A DNA stretch of 31,808 bases from CAZCDM01 sp964497475. Its GTDB lineage: Bacteria > Planctomycetota > Phycisphaerae > SM23-33. A program made the position numbers and the translations under genes. The notes under the pieces were generated by a model that saw nothing but the letters and a program-made list of their open reading frames with translations, had not been told where the DNA came from and ran no database searches. This document shows, in pieces, positions 16,205 to 25,312 of the stretch (within the stretch, counting starts at the first letter, position 1; each line of letters opens with the position of its first letter). The stretch lies in the NCBI GenBank assembly GCA_964497475.1, contig CAZCDM010000010.1:1-31808 (forward strand), given 5' to 3'.

Positions 16205-17241
16205 GAAGGCCGGGCCTTGATCTCATCGAGGATGTCGCGGATGTCGTTATTGGCCGGGCAGGCGACGATGCACCGCCCGCAGCCGACGCAGAAGGGGATG
16301 TCGAAATTCTTCGTGCCGTAGTCGAATTTGTGCATGATGCGCTGGCGGCAGCGCGGGGTTTGCTCGTCACGCGGGTTGTGGCCGCTGGCGTGTTTGGTGA
16401 ACAGGGAGAACTGGCAGGTGTCCCAGTTTCGCACGCGGGCGCCGCAGCCGCCGCGGCTCTCTTCCGTGATGTCGAAGCAGTGGCAGGTGGGGCAGAGGAA
16501 CGCGCACGCCCCGCAGCCGACGCACTTGCAGGCGATCTGTGACCAGAGTTCGTCGTCGAACATCGCATCGAGCTTGGCGATGAGTTCGTCGCTGTCGTAG
16601 GTGTGGGTGACGCGCGCGGCGGCCGCGGTGCGACGGGCTTCGCCGGCGGCGAGCTGCTCAGGCGAGGCCGGCTCGCAGGATCCGCAGCAGTCGGCCAGCT
16701 TGCGCCCCTTGTCGGTGAGGAACTCGGCCACGAACGAGCCATCGTCCAGCGGCGTGAGGAAGATGTCACTGCAGCCGGGATCGGCCGATGAGATGCCCAC
16801 CGCTTCGTAGAAGCAGCAGTCAGGCGTTTCCAGGTCGGCCGGGGCCAGGCCGATGATCGTCGTTACCGCGCGGCGATCGAGGTAGGGCTTGTCGGGGCTC
16901 GGCTCGGCCGAGAAGACCGCGTCGAGCACGGCCACGGCTGCGATGTCGGCCGGGTGCAGGCCGAAGAGCACCTGCGGCTCGGGGGCCGGTGGGGGAACGA
17001 TCTGCTCGGAATCCTTGCCGGTTCGGTAGTAGAACAGCACTTCCGTCCGCGGCAGGAGGGCTTCTTTGGGACTGTTGCGTGGGATCGTGCCGTCGGTGAG
17101 CACGGCCTGGCCGTCGGTGACCCAGTCGAACATCACCAGGCCGTCCTTTTCAATCGGCGCGAAGAGGCGTTGACGCTCGGCCAGGGCGGTAAGGAACGCG
17201 GGCAGGGCCTCGGCGGGAAGATGTCGTGTATCGGCGCTCAT
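16201..17241 (-). CDS. AsrA-like dicluster [4Fe-4S] protein of a Flx/sulfhydrogenase-type module
   Basis: A 346-residue protein of the AsrA/hydrogenase-beta family. The N-terminal domain (1-220) has 'LFAPIEKDGLVMFDW' and 'VLFGLHPADIAAVAVLD', which I recognise from these subunits, plus cysteines at 142-143, 157, 185-186 and 189. The C-terminal domain has two ferredoxin motifs: CKCVGCGACAFLCPTCHC (238-255) and CVGCGRCIVACP (318-329). The true start is the ATG at 17241, 2 bp after the stop of the upstream gene. The open frame runs further upstream to 17613 but only as a shadow of that gene. It is encoded directly before the FAD/NAD subunit and is expected to form its electron-transfer partner. 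No siroheme subunit (AsrC) is present, so sulfite reduction is unlikely. Confidence 0.9.
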   Translation of the reverse strand: MSADTRHLPAEALPAFLTALAERQRLFAPIEKDGLVMFDWVTDGQAVLTDGTIPRNSPKEALLPRTEVLFYYRTGKDSEQIVPPPAPEPQVLFGLHPADIAAVAVLDAVFSAEPSPDKPYLDRRAVTTIIGLAPADLETPDCCFYEAVGISSADPGCSDIFLTPLDDGSFVAEFLTDKGRKLADCCGSCEPASPEQLAAGEARRTAAAARVTHTYDSDELIAKLDAMFDDELWSQIACKCVGCGACAFLCPTCHCFDITEESRGGCGARVRNWDTCQFSLFTKHASGHNPRDEQTPRCRQRIMHKFDYGTKNFDIPFCVGCGRCIVACPANNDIRDILDEIKARPS

Positions 17242-17243
17242 GG

Positions 17244-18197
17244 TTACTGGAAGATGTCGTCGCGGTCGTCGAGGCAGAATCGGCCCAGCGGCGGAACCAC
17301 GGCGGGGTCGATGCCGGCCTCGAAGCCCTCGAAGAGGTCTTTGACGTCCTTTCGGAGTTTGTCGTTGTACAGTCGCAGGTCTACCTCCACCGGGCAGGCT
17401 CGCACGCAGGCCCCGCAGCCGGTGCATCGGCCGGTCAGGTGGCTCAGGCGGGTCAGGTGGAACATCATCGCATCGGCCGGGTCGCCGGTGCGGCTCATCC
17501 AGCGGGGGTTGGTTTCGTCGGCGAAGCAGGCGGTGCAGTAGCAGGCCGGGCAGACGTTCCGACAGGCGAGGCAGAGAATGCACTTGTCCATCTCGCCGGA
17601 GAACGTTGCCCATTTCTCATCGCAGGTGGCCTGCTCGGTCTCGCCGACCGCCGGGGAATACTCCTCGACGTCCGGCTGGGCGACTTCTTCACCGATGAGC
17701 ACATCGGCGAAGCGGGGGTTGTGCTCGTTGCACTGATGGCAGAAGTCGTAGATCACGTCGCGGAGGGCGAGCGTGTGCTCCTGCCCGCGGGCGGTGACGT
17801 GGACCTGGTCGCCATCGACCTGGGCCGAGGGGATCGACGTGCTGCCGACGGCCCGCTCGACCTTGTGTCGGCTGATCACGCCGCTGCACGGCGTGCCGAT
17901 GACGTGAAGGTTTTCGCGGTCGAGCTGCTTTTCCTGGATGAGGCCGACGATGGACCGCTCGTCGCACCCTTTGGCGACGATGGCGACCTTTCGACCTCGG
18001 AGGCGATGAAGGTAGTTGGCGAGGTTGTACTCGCAGGTGCGGTCGAAGAGGAGGCGGTCGGTCTGCTCGGGCGAGCTTACCTGGCAGGGCGTGGCCGAGA
18101 GGGCCCGCCGGCCGGCGACGTAGCCCAGCACGACCTCGACCTCACCGTCGGTCAGGAGCTTGCGGGCGTATTCGTTGAGTTGGACAGGTTCGGGCAA
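17244..18197 (-). CDS. FrhB/FdhB-like iron-sulfur protein of the Hdr/Flx module (TTG start)
   Basis: A 317-residue protein resembling the beta subunits of F420 hydrogenase/formate dehydrogenase and the Fe-S subunits of Hdr/Flx clusters. An N-terminal region with 'VAIVAKGCDERSIVGLIQEK' (71-90) and 'VIGTPCSG' (99-106) matches the FrhB/FdhB C-terminal-type fold. It is followed by Cys-rich motifs CILCLACRNVCPACYCTAC (206-224) and CTGCGACVRACP (258-269), giving two or more [4Fe-4S] clusters. The start is TTG at 18197, chosen because AGGA lies 8 nt upstream and no ATG occurs in a sensible position. It lies 10 bp after mvhD. The likely role is electron transfer between the AsrA/AsrB-like pair and MvhD/HdrA. 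Flavin binding is possible but not shown. Confidence 0.82.
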   Translation of the reverse strand: MPEPVQLNEYARKLLTDGEVEVVLGYVAGRRALSATPCQVSSPEQTDRLLFDRTCEYNLANYLHRLRGRKVAIVAKGCDERSIVGLIQEKQLDRENLHVIGTPCSGVISRHKVERAVGSTSIPSAQVDGDQVHVTARGQEHTLALRDVIYDFCHQCNEHNPRFADVLIGEEVAQPDVEEYSPAVGETEQATCDEKWATFSGEMDKCILCLACRNVCPACYCTACFADETNPRWMSRTGDPADAMMFHLTRLSHLTGRCTGCGACVRACPVEVDLRLYNDKLRKDVKDLFEGFEAGIDPAVVPPLGRFCLDDRDDIFQ

Positions 18198-18207
18198 GGG
18201 GGGCTTC

Positions 18208-18744
18208 CTAAGACGTGGCGGGTTTGTGGTTCGGGCAGGCGGGGCCGGCTTCGGCCTGGGCGGCGAGGGCTTCGAGCACGTCTTCCGGGACGGACCAGGT
18301 CTGCTTGACCATGCGGCGGGCCGGGCCCAGGGCGCGGACGCGCTCGGTGACGTTGCGGATCACGTCGGCGAACTTCTGACCCTCCGAGGCCGAGACCCAG
18401 CTGAACTGCACGCGGCCGGGCTCGATGCCGCAGAACTCCAGCATCCGTTCGAGCACCAGGAACCGTCGGCGGGCGAAGTAATTGCCCGTGATGTAATGGC
18501 AGTCGCCCGGATGGCAGCCGGAGACCAGCACGCCATCGATGCCCTGTTGCAGGGCCCGGAGGAGGAACATCGGATTCACGCGGCCGCTGCACGGCACGCG
18601 GATGACGCGCGTGTTCGGCGGATACTGGATGCGCGATACACCGGCCAGGTCGGCCCCGGCGTAGCTGCACCAGTTGCACAGGAACGCCAGAATCCGCGGC
18701 TGGAAATCGCCGCCGGTCTCGTCATGGTTGGGTTGGTCAGTCAT
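18208..18744 (-). CDS. mvhD: MvhD/FlpD-type [2Fe-2S] electron-transfer subunit
   Basis: A 178-residue member of the MvhD family (Pfam FlpD), which carries electrons from a hydrogenase, formate dehydrogenase or Flx-type NADH module into HdrA. The conserved cysteine pattern is complete: Cys23 and Cys26 in 'FLCNWCSYAGAD', Cys52 in 'RVPCSGRV', and Cys77 and Cys82 in 'SGCHPGDCHY'. None is replaced by selenocysteine. It sits 12 bp after the large HdrA and directly before the Fe-S and flavin subunits. That is where an adaptor between HdrA and the input module would be expected. It has a Pro/Ala-rich tail. No hydrogenase large or small subunit is in the window, so NAD(P)H through the Flx-like proteins is the more likely partner. 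Confidence 0.93.
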   Translation of the reverse strand: MTDQPNHDETGGDFQPRILAFLCNWCSYAGADLAGVSRIQYPPNTRVIRVPCSGRVNPMFLLRALQQGIDGVLVSGCHPGDCHYITGNYFARRRFLVLERMLEFCGIEPGRVQFSWVSASEGQKFADVIRNVTERVRALGPARRMVKQTWSVPEDVLEALAAQAEAGPACPNHKPATS

Positions 18745-18756
18745 GTTCCGATCAGG

Positions 18757-21700
18757 TTACAGTTGCAGGATTTCCGCGAGGATCTGTTTGTTGGTAAAGC
18801 CGCGCAGGTCCAGAGCGCCGCTACGGCAGGCGGCCACGCATGCGCCGCAGCCTTTGCACACGGCCGGGTTGACCTGGGCGTAGAGCTTTTCTTCCTGGCC
18901 GATCTTCTTCGATTCGAGGGTGATGGCCTTGTAGGCGCAGATGCCCTCGCACAGGCCGCACGAGGCGCACTTGTCCGGGTTGCATTCGGCGATCGTGCCG
19001 TGGGCTTCGATCTCGGTTTTTTCGAGGATGCTGCACGCCCGCGACGCGGCCGCGAGGGCCTGGTTGACGCTCTCGCCGGCGTTCTTGGGGTTGTGCGCCA
19101 GGCCGCAGACAAACACGCCATCGGTGGCGAATTCCACAGGGCGGAGCTTGACGTGTGCTTCGAGGAAGAAGCCCTCGTCGTTCATCGGCACCTTGAGCTG
19201 CTTGGCCAGCTTGACGTTGGCCTGTACGTCGGGCTCGACGCCCGTCGAAAGAACGACCAGATCACTCGGCAGGGTCAGCTCATCGTCCAGCAGGTCGCCC
19301 TGGACGCGGACGGTCAGGCCCGCCTGGCCGGGTTGGATCGTCGGCGGGGCGTCGGGGTCGAACCGCAGGAACGTTACGCCCAGCTCGCGGGCCTGCTGGT
19401 AGAGCGTCTCGAACGTGCCATAGCTGCGGATGTCGCGATAGAGCACGATCACGTCAGTGGTCGGCCGGGCGGTTTTGAGGTCGATGGCGTTGCGGATCGC
19501 GCGGTTGCAGCAGATGCGCGAACACCACGGGTGCTCGTCGGATCGGCTGCCGACGCACTGGATCATCACGACGCGGCCGGGGTCGTCCGGCAGGGAGTTT
19601 TCGGCGATCTGTTCGTGCAGATCGATCTGCGTGATGACGCGGGAATCGCCCCAGCCGAACTCACCCTCGGCCGGCTGGTAGGGCGATGCGCCGGTGGCGA
19701 CGACGACCGCTCCGTGCTGGAACTCGGCGCCATCGCTCAGCTTGGTGGTGAAGTTGCCCACGAAGCCTTCGATCTCCTCGACGGTTGCACTGGTGTGGAC
19801 GGTGACGCGCGGATGGTTCCGCAGCGTTTCTTCCGTCTCGGCCAGCAGGCGGCGGTAGTCCTGCCCGACGAAGCCGGTGCGGACGTGCCGCAGATTGCCC
19901 CCCAGTGCGTCGCTCTGCTCGACGAGGTGTACTGGGTAGCCGCGGTCGGCGATGGCCAGGGCGGCGTTCATGCCGGCGATGCCTCCGCCGACGACCATCG
20001 CCTCGCGGACGACGGGGATGGCTTCGGGTTCGAGCGGGCGGAGGTGCTGGGCCCGGGCGATGGTCATGCGCAGCAGGTCGAGGGCCTTGGCAGTGGCGGC
20101 CTCGGGCTCGTTCATGTGGGCCCAGCTGCACTGGTCGCGGATGTTGGTCATCACGAACAAGTGCGGGTTGAGGCCGGCCTCGCGCAGCGTCTGCTGGAAG
20201 AGCGGCTCGTGCGTGCGCGGCGTGCAACTGGCGACGACCACGCGGTTGAGCCCGTGCTCGACGATCATGTCGCGGATGTGCTCCTGCGTGTCCTGGCTGC
20301 AGGTGTAGAGGTTGTCCTCGGCGTGGATGACGTGCGGCAGGGAGCGGCAGTACTCGGCCACGCCGGGCACGTCGACCACGCCGCCGATGTTGATGCCGCA
20401 ATGACAGACGAACACGCCGATGCGCGGCGGCTCGCCGGTGACGTTCTGCTCGGGGGGGTACTCGGCCTGGCGGGTGAGCGAGCCGGTGGCCTCGGCGAGC
20501 AGGCGGCCGGACTGGCAGGCGGCGGCGGAGGCTTGCACGACCGTCTCGGGGATGTCCTTGGGCCCGGCGGCGACCCCGACGGCGAAGATGCCCCGCCGCG
20601 AGGTCTGCAGCGGGAAGTCCGGGTCGGTCCAGACAAAGCCGAACTCGTCGCTTCGCAGGCCGAGCTTTCGGCCCAGTTCGCGCAGTTCGTCCGGCGCCTG
20701 GAAGCCGACGGACTGGACGACCATGTCGTAGGCTTCGCGGCAGACGCGGCCGGCCTGGTCGGTGAAGGTGAGAATCAGCTTGCCGGTCTCGTCGTCGCGT
20801 TCGATGTTGTACGGCCGGGCGTATTTGAACTCGATGCCGTACTCGTCCTGGGCGCGGAGGCAGTACTTGTCGAAGTCCTTGCCGTAGGCGCGGACGTCCA
20901 TGAAGAAAATCGTCGGGTGGACGCGCTTTTCGTGCTCGTGGGCGATGACCGCCTCTTTGACGGCGTACATGCAGCAGACGCTCGAACAGTAGCCGTTGCG
21001 GCAGTCGAGGTCGCGGCTGCCGACGCACTGGATGAAGGCGACCTTCTCGGGCACGGTGTGGTCGCTGGGGCGGACGACGTGACCGCCGGTCGGCCCCGAG
21101 GCCGAGAGAATACGCTCGAACTCCAGGCTGGTAACGACGTCGGCGTAGCGGCTGCCGCCGAGGTCGAAGCGGGCCTGCTTGCTGAACAGCTCGGCCCCGG
21201 GCGTGAGGATGATGCTGCCGACTTCGATGTCGCTGAAGGTTTCGACCTGGGAGTGGTCGATGGCGCCGGCCTGGCAGGCTCGCTCGCAGGCGAGACAGTT
21301 ACTGCAGATGCCGCACTGCAGACAGCGATCGGCTTCGGCGGCGGTCTCCTCGGCGGTGTAGCCGAGTTCGACTTCCTCGAAGCTGCTCAGGCGGCGGTCC
21401 ATGTCGATCATCGGCACGGCCTGACGCGGGGCGACGGGCTCGGGCTGGTGCGTGAGGTCCGGGTGCGAGACGTTCAGCGGCTCGCGGGCCGGGGCGTGGG
21501 TCGGCTCGCCGCGGAGGTGGTGGACGAGGTTGTCCGCGGCGTGTCGGCCGGCGGCGATGGCTTCGATGACGCTGGCCGGGCCGGAGACGGCATCGCCCGC
21601 GGCGAAGACGCCGTCCATGCTCGTGGCGAGGGTTTGCTCATCGACGGCCAGGGTGCCCCAGCGGGTGGTGTCGAGTTCCTCGCTGATCCACTCCAGGCCG

Positions 21701-23155
21701 GGCTTCTGCCCGATGGCAGGGATCAGGGCGTCGCATTCGAGGGGGAAGGTATCACCGGGGATCGGCTCGGGGCGGCGGCGGCCGGACTCGTCGGCCTTGC
21801 AAAGTTTCATCTTCTGGCAGACGACGGCCGAGAGCTTGCCGCCCGCGGCGCGAATCTCGCAGGGATTGGCCAGGAAGATGAACTTCACGCCCTCGGCCTT
21901 GGCGTCGTGGACCTCGTGTGCGTCGGCGGGCATTTCGTGCTCGGTCCGGCGGTAGACGACGGTGACGTCCTNNNNNNNNNNNNNNNNNNNNNNNNNNNNN
22001 NNNNNNNNNNNNNNNNNNNNNNNNNNNNNNNNNNNNNNNNNNNNNNNNNNNNNNNNNNNNNNNNNNNNNNNCGTCCTCGCCATCCAGGCGGAGCTTGCTG
22101 CCGACGTGGGCGCCCACAGCAAGGAGGATGCCCGCGTAGTCTTTCTTGAGGTCGGTCAGGGTGAAGTCGCGGCCGGCCTTTTGCCCGCAGCGAATCTCCA
22201 CGCCCATGCGGCGGATGCAGTCGATCTCGATGTCGAGCTGCTCACGCGGCAGGCGGTAGCTGGGGATGCCGTATCGCATCATGCCGCCCGGCTCGTCGAG
22301 CTCTTCGAAGACGGTCACGGGCAGCCCGGCCCGGCGGATGTCGGCCGCGGCCTGCAGTCCGGCCGGCCCGGCGCCGATGACGGCAACGGGCTTGTCCGGC
22401 TGGGTGATTTCGGCGGGGGTGATTTCGATCTGCCCGGCGTTGGTGAGTTCCCAGTCGCTGATGTAGCGTTTCAGGTGCATGATGTCCACGGGCGTGTCGA
22501 CCTGTCCGCGGGTGCACATGCCCTCGCAGAACCGCACGCAGACGCGGCCGCAGACGGCGGGGAAGACCATCGCCTGGCGGACGAGTTCGAGGGCTTCGGC
22601 GTATTTGCCCTGGCGGATCAGGGCGATGTAGCCCTGGACGTGGACGCTGGCGGGGCAGGCGTTCTGGCAGGGCGGCTCGCCGCGCTTCTCGATGGTGTAG
22701 ATGTTCGGCACGCCCTGGGCGTAGGGGCGGTAGATGGCTTTGCGGTCGGCGAGGTTTTCTTCGTACTGGTTGGGCACGACGATGGGGCAGACCTCTTCGC
22801 AGTCGCCACAGCCGGTGCATTTTTCGGCGTCGACGTAGCGCGGCTTGTGGCGGATGCGAACGTGGAAGTCGCCCGCCTCGCCGGTGATGGCGTCGATCTC
22901 GCTGTAGGTCAGCAGTTCGATATTCAGATGCCGGCCGGCCTCGACGAGCTTGGGCGAGAGGATGCACATCGAGCAGTCGTTGGTGGGGAAGGTCTTGTCC
23001 AGCCGGGCCATGATGCCGCCGATGGCCGGGTCGGACTCGAGGAGGTAGACCTTCTGGCCGGAGTCGGCCAGGTCGAGGGCGGCCTGGATGCCGCCGATGC
23101 CGCCACCGACGACAAGCACCGCGCCGATGGTTGGATTGCTGTTGGATTGAATCAT
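18757..23155 (-). CDS. hdrA: Giant HdrA: HdrA with NfnB/GltD-like insertion fused to a second HdrA (contains N gap)
   Basis: About 360 residues before and 1070 after an assembly gap belong to one multidomain flavoprotein of roughly 1,490 residues. Order: HdrA FAD Rossmann (GGGIGG, 17-22) with 'TFPTNDCSMCILSPK' (55-69); [4Fe-4S] motif CTGCGDCEEVCP (113-124); dihydropyrimidine-dehydrogenase-like Fe-S domain (Cys163, Cys167, Cys202, Cys206, Cys210, Cys214); GltD/NfnB-like FAD domain ('VAVIGAGPAGLQAA', 'GGMMRYGIPSYRLP'). After the gap come 'DVTVVYRRTEHEMPA', 'GVFAAGDAV' and CLQCGICSNCLACERAC, then the rest of the first HdrA ('FIQCVGSRD', 'YCSSVCC'). A second HdrA follows ('VGGGIAGMNAA', 'IQCVGSRSDEHPWCSRICC') and two C-terminal ferredoxin motifs. 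It probably is the bifurcating core that joins MvhD, HdrC and MetF. The usual single HdrA has ~650 residues. Confidence 0.9.
21972..22071. other. 100-N assembly gap inside hdrA, real sequence missing
   Basis: Unlike the other two gaps, the flanks are not duplicated (only a 6-base CGTCCT match at the edges), so sequence is really missing. The protein breaks off after 'LRLDGED' and resumes at 'DVTVVYRR'. In GltD/NfnB proteins these are separated by about 50-60 residues that hold the NAD(P)-binding GGGN-type motif. The two frames join only if the missing length is a multiple of three; I expect about 150-190 bp. Confidence 0.85.
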
Positions 23156-23169
23156 GACCTACACCTCGG

Positions 23170-23625
23170 TCAGTCCTGTATGGCGTTTTCGATGGCGGTC
23201 GCGGTTTTGGTTCGTTCGTCGGGGGTGTCGAGCTGGCACATCATGCGGCGGTAGGCCCGGGTGGCGAGCTGCTTGGCGGCCTGGGCGTGGTCGATGGCTT
23301 CGGCGGGGGCGTAGCCTTCGGCGACGGCCATGTCGCGCAGAGCCCGCATGACATCGCGGAACTTGACGTGCTGGGGACACTGGCTGGTGCAGGCGTAGCA
23401 CTGGATGCAGCGCCACAGCACCGGGTCGGAGAGGATCTGCTTGCGCTGGCCGAGCAGCACCTGGCGGATGATCTTGCGGGGGTTGAACTCGTCGTCCACG
23501 GCCGCGACGGGGCAGCAGGCAGTGCACGTGCCGCACGCGTAGCAGAGGGTGATGTTCTCGCCGCCGGGGTGGCGGGCGACGTCGTATTTGAATTGCGGGT
23601 CGAGGGTCTGGTCGGTGGCGTTCAT
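23170..23625 (-). CDS. hdrC: HdrC-type dicluster ferredoxin subunit
   Basis: A 151-residue HdrC-family protein. It has two [4Fe-4S] motifs: CYACGTCTACCP (28-39, Cys28/31/34/38 or 37) and CIQCYACTSQCP (73-84). The flanking features fit HdrC: 'NPRKIIRQVLLGQ' between the motifs and 'FRDVMRALRDMAVAEGY' after them. It lies 4 bp after metF and 14 bp before the large hdrA, with a GAGG ribosome site inside the end of metF. In methanogens HdrC passes electrons from HdrA to HdrB. In the acetogen-type MetFV-Hdr complexes it links HdrA to the methylene-THF reductase side. No hdrB (CCG-domain) gene is in the window, so HdrC may hand electrons directly to MetV/MetF here; this is inference. Confidence 0.92.
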   Translation of the reverse strand: MNATDQTLDPQFKYDVARHPGGENITLCYACGTCTACCPVAAVDDEFNPRKIIRQVLLGQRKQILSDPVLWRCIQCYACTSQCPQHVKFRDVMRALRDMAVAEGYAPAEAIDHAQAAKQLATRAYRRMMCQLDTPDERTKTATAIENAIQD

Positions 23626-23629
23626 AATG

Positions 23630-24598
23630 CTATGCCTCGCTGGTTTCGTTCTCGATGGTCGGTCGCGGCAGGAGGTTGGCCTGTTCGAGGATGGCGGGGA
23701 CCTTCTTCTCCCACTCGATGGCCATCAGGTGGATGCCGGCCACGCCTTGGGTATTGCGGAGCCGGTCGATCTGCTCGGTGCAGATTTTGATGCCCTCGGT
23801 GGGCCCGTCTTCGGCTGCTTCCATGCGGGCGAGGAGTTCGTCGGGCACGGCAATGCCGGCGACGTTTTTGGCCATGTACTGTGCCATGCGGGAGCTCTTG
23901 AAGGGCGTCAGGCCAGCGAGGATTTTGACCTTCTCGTGGAGGCCTCGGTTGCGGACCTCAGCCATCCAGGTATCGAAGCGGTCCATGTCGTAAATGCACT
24001 GGGTCTGGACGAAGTCGACGCCGGCGTGGGCCTTTTGTGCCAGCCGGGCCGGGCGGTATTCGTAAGGCGTGCCGAAGGGATTGGCTGCGGCGCCGATGTA
24101 CATGCGAGGCGGGACGAGGTCGGCCTTTTTCGAGGCGCGGAGTTCGTCGCCGCAGAGGAACACACCCTGGTCGCGCATGGCGCGGACGGCGTCGATCAGC
24201 TGGATGCTGTCGAGGTCGTAGACGTGGCGGGCCGTGGGGTGGTTGCCGAAGCACTGGTGGTCGCCGGTCAGGCAGAGCAGGTTGCGGATGCCGAGGCAGT
24301 ATGCGCCCATGATGTCGGCCTGGATGGCCAGGCGGTTGCGGTCGCGGCAGGTCATCTGCATGACGGGTTCGAGGCCACGGTCGACAAGCAGTTTAGCCAC
24401 GGCCAGGCTGGCGATGCGGACGATGGCAGTCTGGTTGTCGGTGACGTTGACGGCGTCGACGCAGCTTTTGAGGTAGGAGGCCTTTTCGTCGATCACGGCC
24501 AGGTCGCAGCTTTTGGGCGGGCCCAGCTCGGCCGTTACGGCGAACTCGCCCGCGGCCAGTACGCGTTCCAGATGGCTGCCTGATTTCAAGTCGCTCAT
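23630..24598 (-). CDS. metF: Methylenetetrahydrofolate reductase, MetF
   Basis: A 322-residue TIM-barrel FAD enzyme that interconverts 5,10-methylene-THF and 5-methyl-THF. Recognised positions are 'VTAELGPPKS' with Glu24 (the catalytic acid in the E. coli 'EFFPP' position), 'VDAVNVTDNQTA', 'MQMTCRDRNRLAIQADIMGA' (the CRDxN-type segment), 'NLLCLTGDH' and 'VDFVQTQCIYD'. It is shorter at the N-terminus than some fused forms and belongs to the type that works with MetV. It sits 24 bp after metV and 4 bp before hdrC. This order matches the MetFV-Hdr arrangement known from Moorella-type acetogens, where the reductase takes electrons from the Hdr module rather than directly from NADH. FAD binding is expected from the family. 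Confidence 0.95.
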   Translation of the reverse strand: MSDLKSGSHLERVLAAGEFAVTAELGPPKSCDLAVIDEKASYLKSCVDAVNVTDNQTAIVRIASLAVAKLLVDRGLEPVMQMTCRDRNRLAIQADIMGAYCLGIRNLLCLTGDHQCFGNHPTARHVYDLDSIQLIDAVRAMRDQGVFLCGDELRASKKADLVPPRMYIGAAANPFGTPYEYRPARLAQKAHAGVDFVQTQCIYDMDRFDTWMAEVRNRGLHEKVKILAGLTPFKSSRMAQYMAKNVAGIAVPDELLARMEAAEDGPTEGIKICTEQIDRLRNTQGVAGIHLMAIEWEKKVPAILEQANLLPRPTIENETSEA

Positions 24599-24622
24599 GG
24601 GGGTTCCGTTCGTGCTTCGGTG

Positions 24623-25300
24623 TCAGTCCATTTCCGCGAGGTCTTCGCGGATGAGTTTCCGGGGTCGGCCGTCGTGCATTTTGGACCAGTCGCGCGGGGG
24701 GCGGACGGCCTGGAGGACGTCGGCCTGGCCGATGGCGTCGAGGCGGTCGAGGATCATCGCCCAGCCGCACTCGATGGTGTCCGGGTCGACCTCGCACATG
24801 CCGTCGTCGCTGCCGCCGCAGGGGCCGTTGCACAGCGACTTGCTGCACTTGGTTACCGGGCAGACGCCGCCGAGTTCGCCGAGCTTGCAGTTGCCGCAGC
24901 CGAGGCAGGCTTCGGTCCATTCGCCGGCGCCCTCGTTAATGCCCATGAACTGCGTGTTGAGGGCGGGGTAAACCGGCAGGCTTTGATTGAGCCGCGCCGC
25001 GAGCTGTACGCCCACGCCGCAGGCCATGGAGACGATTGCGTCGCAGGCTTCGATGCGCTGGTCGAGTTCGGCGTCGTCGTAAAATTCCGTATCGCAGCCT
25101 CGTTCGATGGTCAGCTCGGCGACGTCGTCGAACTGCCCGGCCAGGCGGAGCAGCGAGGCGAGGGTTTCGACCTCGCGCTGGCCTCCGGCGTTGCAGACGG
25201 TTACGCAGGTCGCGCAGCCGAGGACGAGCGGGCGCTGATGGCCGTGGGCGGTGAGGAACGTTTTGATTTCTTCGATGGGTTTCTGGGATGCGACGATCAT
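24623..25300 (-). CDS. metV: MetV, cysteine-rich partner of methylenetetrahydrofolate reductase
   Basis: A 225-residue MetV-type protein (methylene-THF reductase C-terminal zinc-finger-like family). The N-terminal part has 'LGCATCVTVCNAGG' (Cys29, Cys32, Cys36) followed by a Rossmann-like fold. The C-terminal part has a dense cysteine array, 'CLGCGNCKLGELGGVCPVTKC' split into the usual CxxCxxC and CP..C groups, then 'CNGPCGGSDDGMCEV', which is diagnostic for MetV. These probably bind Fe-S clusters and pass electrons to the FAD of MetF. It starts with ATG after a GGAG ribosome site, 12 bp after the HdrA-MvhD fusion gene. It shows that the MetF here is an Fe-S-linked type and not a simple NADH-dependent enzyme. 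Confidence 0.93.
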   Translation of the reverse strand: MIVASQKPIEEIKTFLTAHGHQRPLVLGCATCVTVCNAGGQREVETLASLLRLAGQFDDVAELTIERGCDTEFYDDAELDQRIEACDAIVSMACGVGVQLAARLNQSLPVYPALNTQFMGINEGAGEWTEACLGCGNCKLGELGGVCPVTKCSKSLCNGPCGGSDDGMCEVDPDTIECGWAMILDRLDAIGQADVLQAVRPPRDWSKMHDGRPRKLIREDLAEMD

Positions 25301-25312
25301 GGTGGTCTCCGG

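Noticed and set aside
17242..17613. Upstream extension of the AsrA-like gene
   Set aside because: The extension overlaps the FrhB/FdhB-like gene in another frame and is Arg/Pro-rich; the ATG at 17241 fits family length and the 2-bp spacing.
16201..18197. Anaerobic sulfite reductase operon (asrABC)
   Set aside because: AsrA-like and AsrB-like proteins are present, but there is no siroheme AsrC subunit, and the setting among Hdr and MetFV genes fits a Flx-type electron module better.
18208..18744. Selenocysteine in MvhD
   Set aside because: All expected cysteine positions are encoded as Cys and there is no in-frame TGA.
18160..22149. A 1,329-codon open frame on the plus strand, antisense to hdrA
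   Set aside because: It is a mirror frame of a GC-rich coding region. It has low-complexity Gly/Ala/Asp/Val composition and no domain, and the minus strand encodes clear HdrA motifs throughout.
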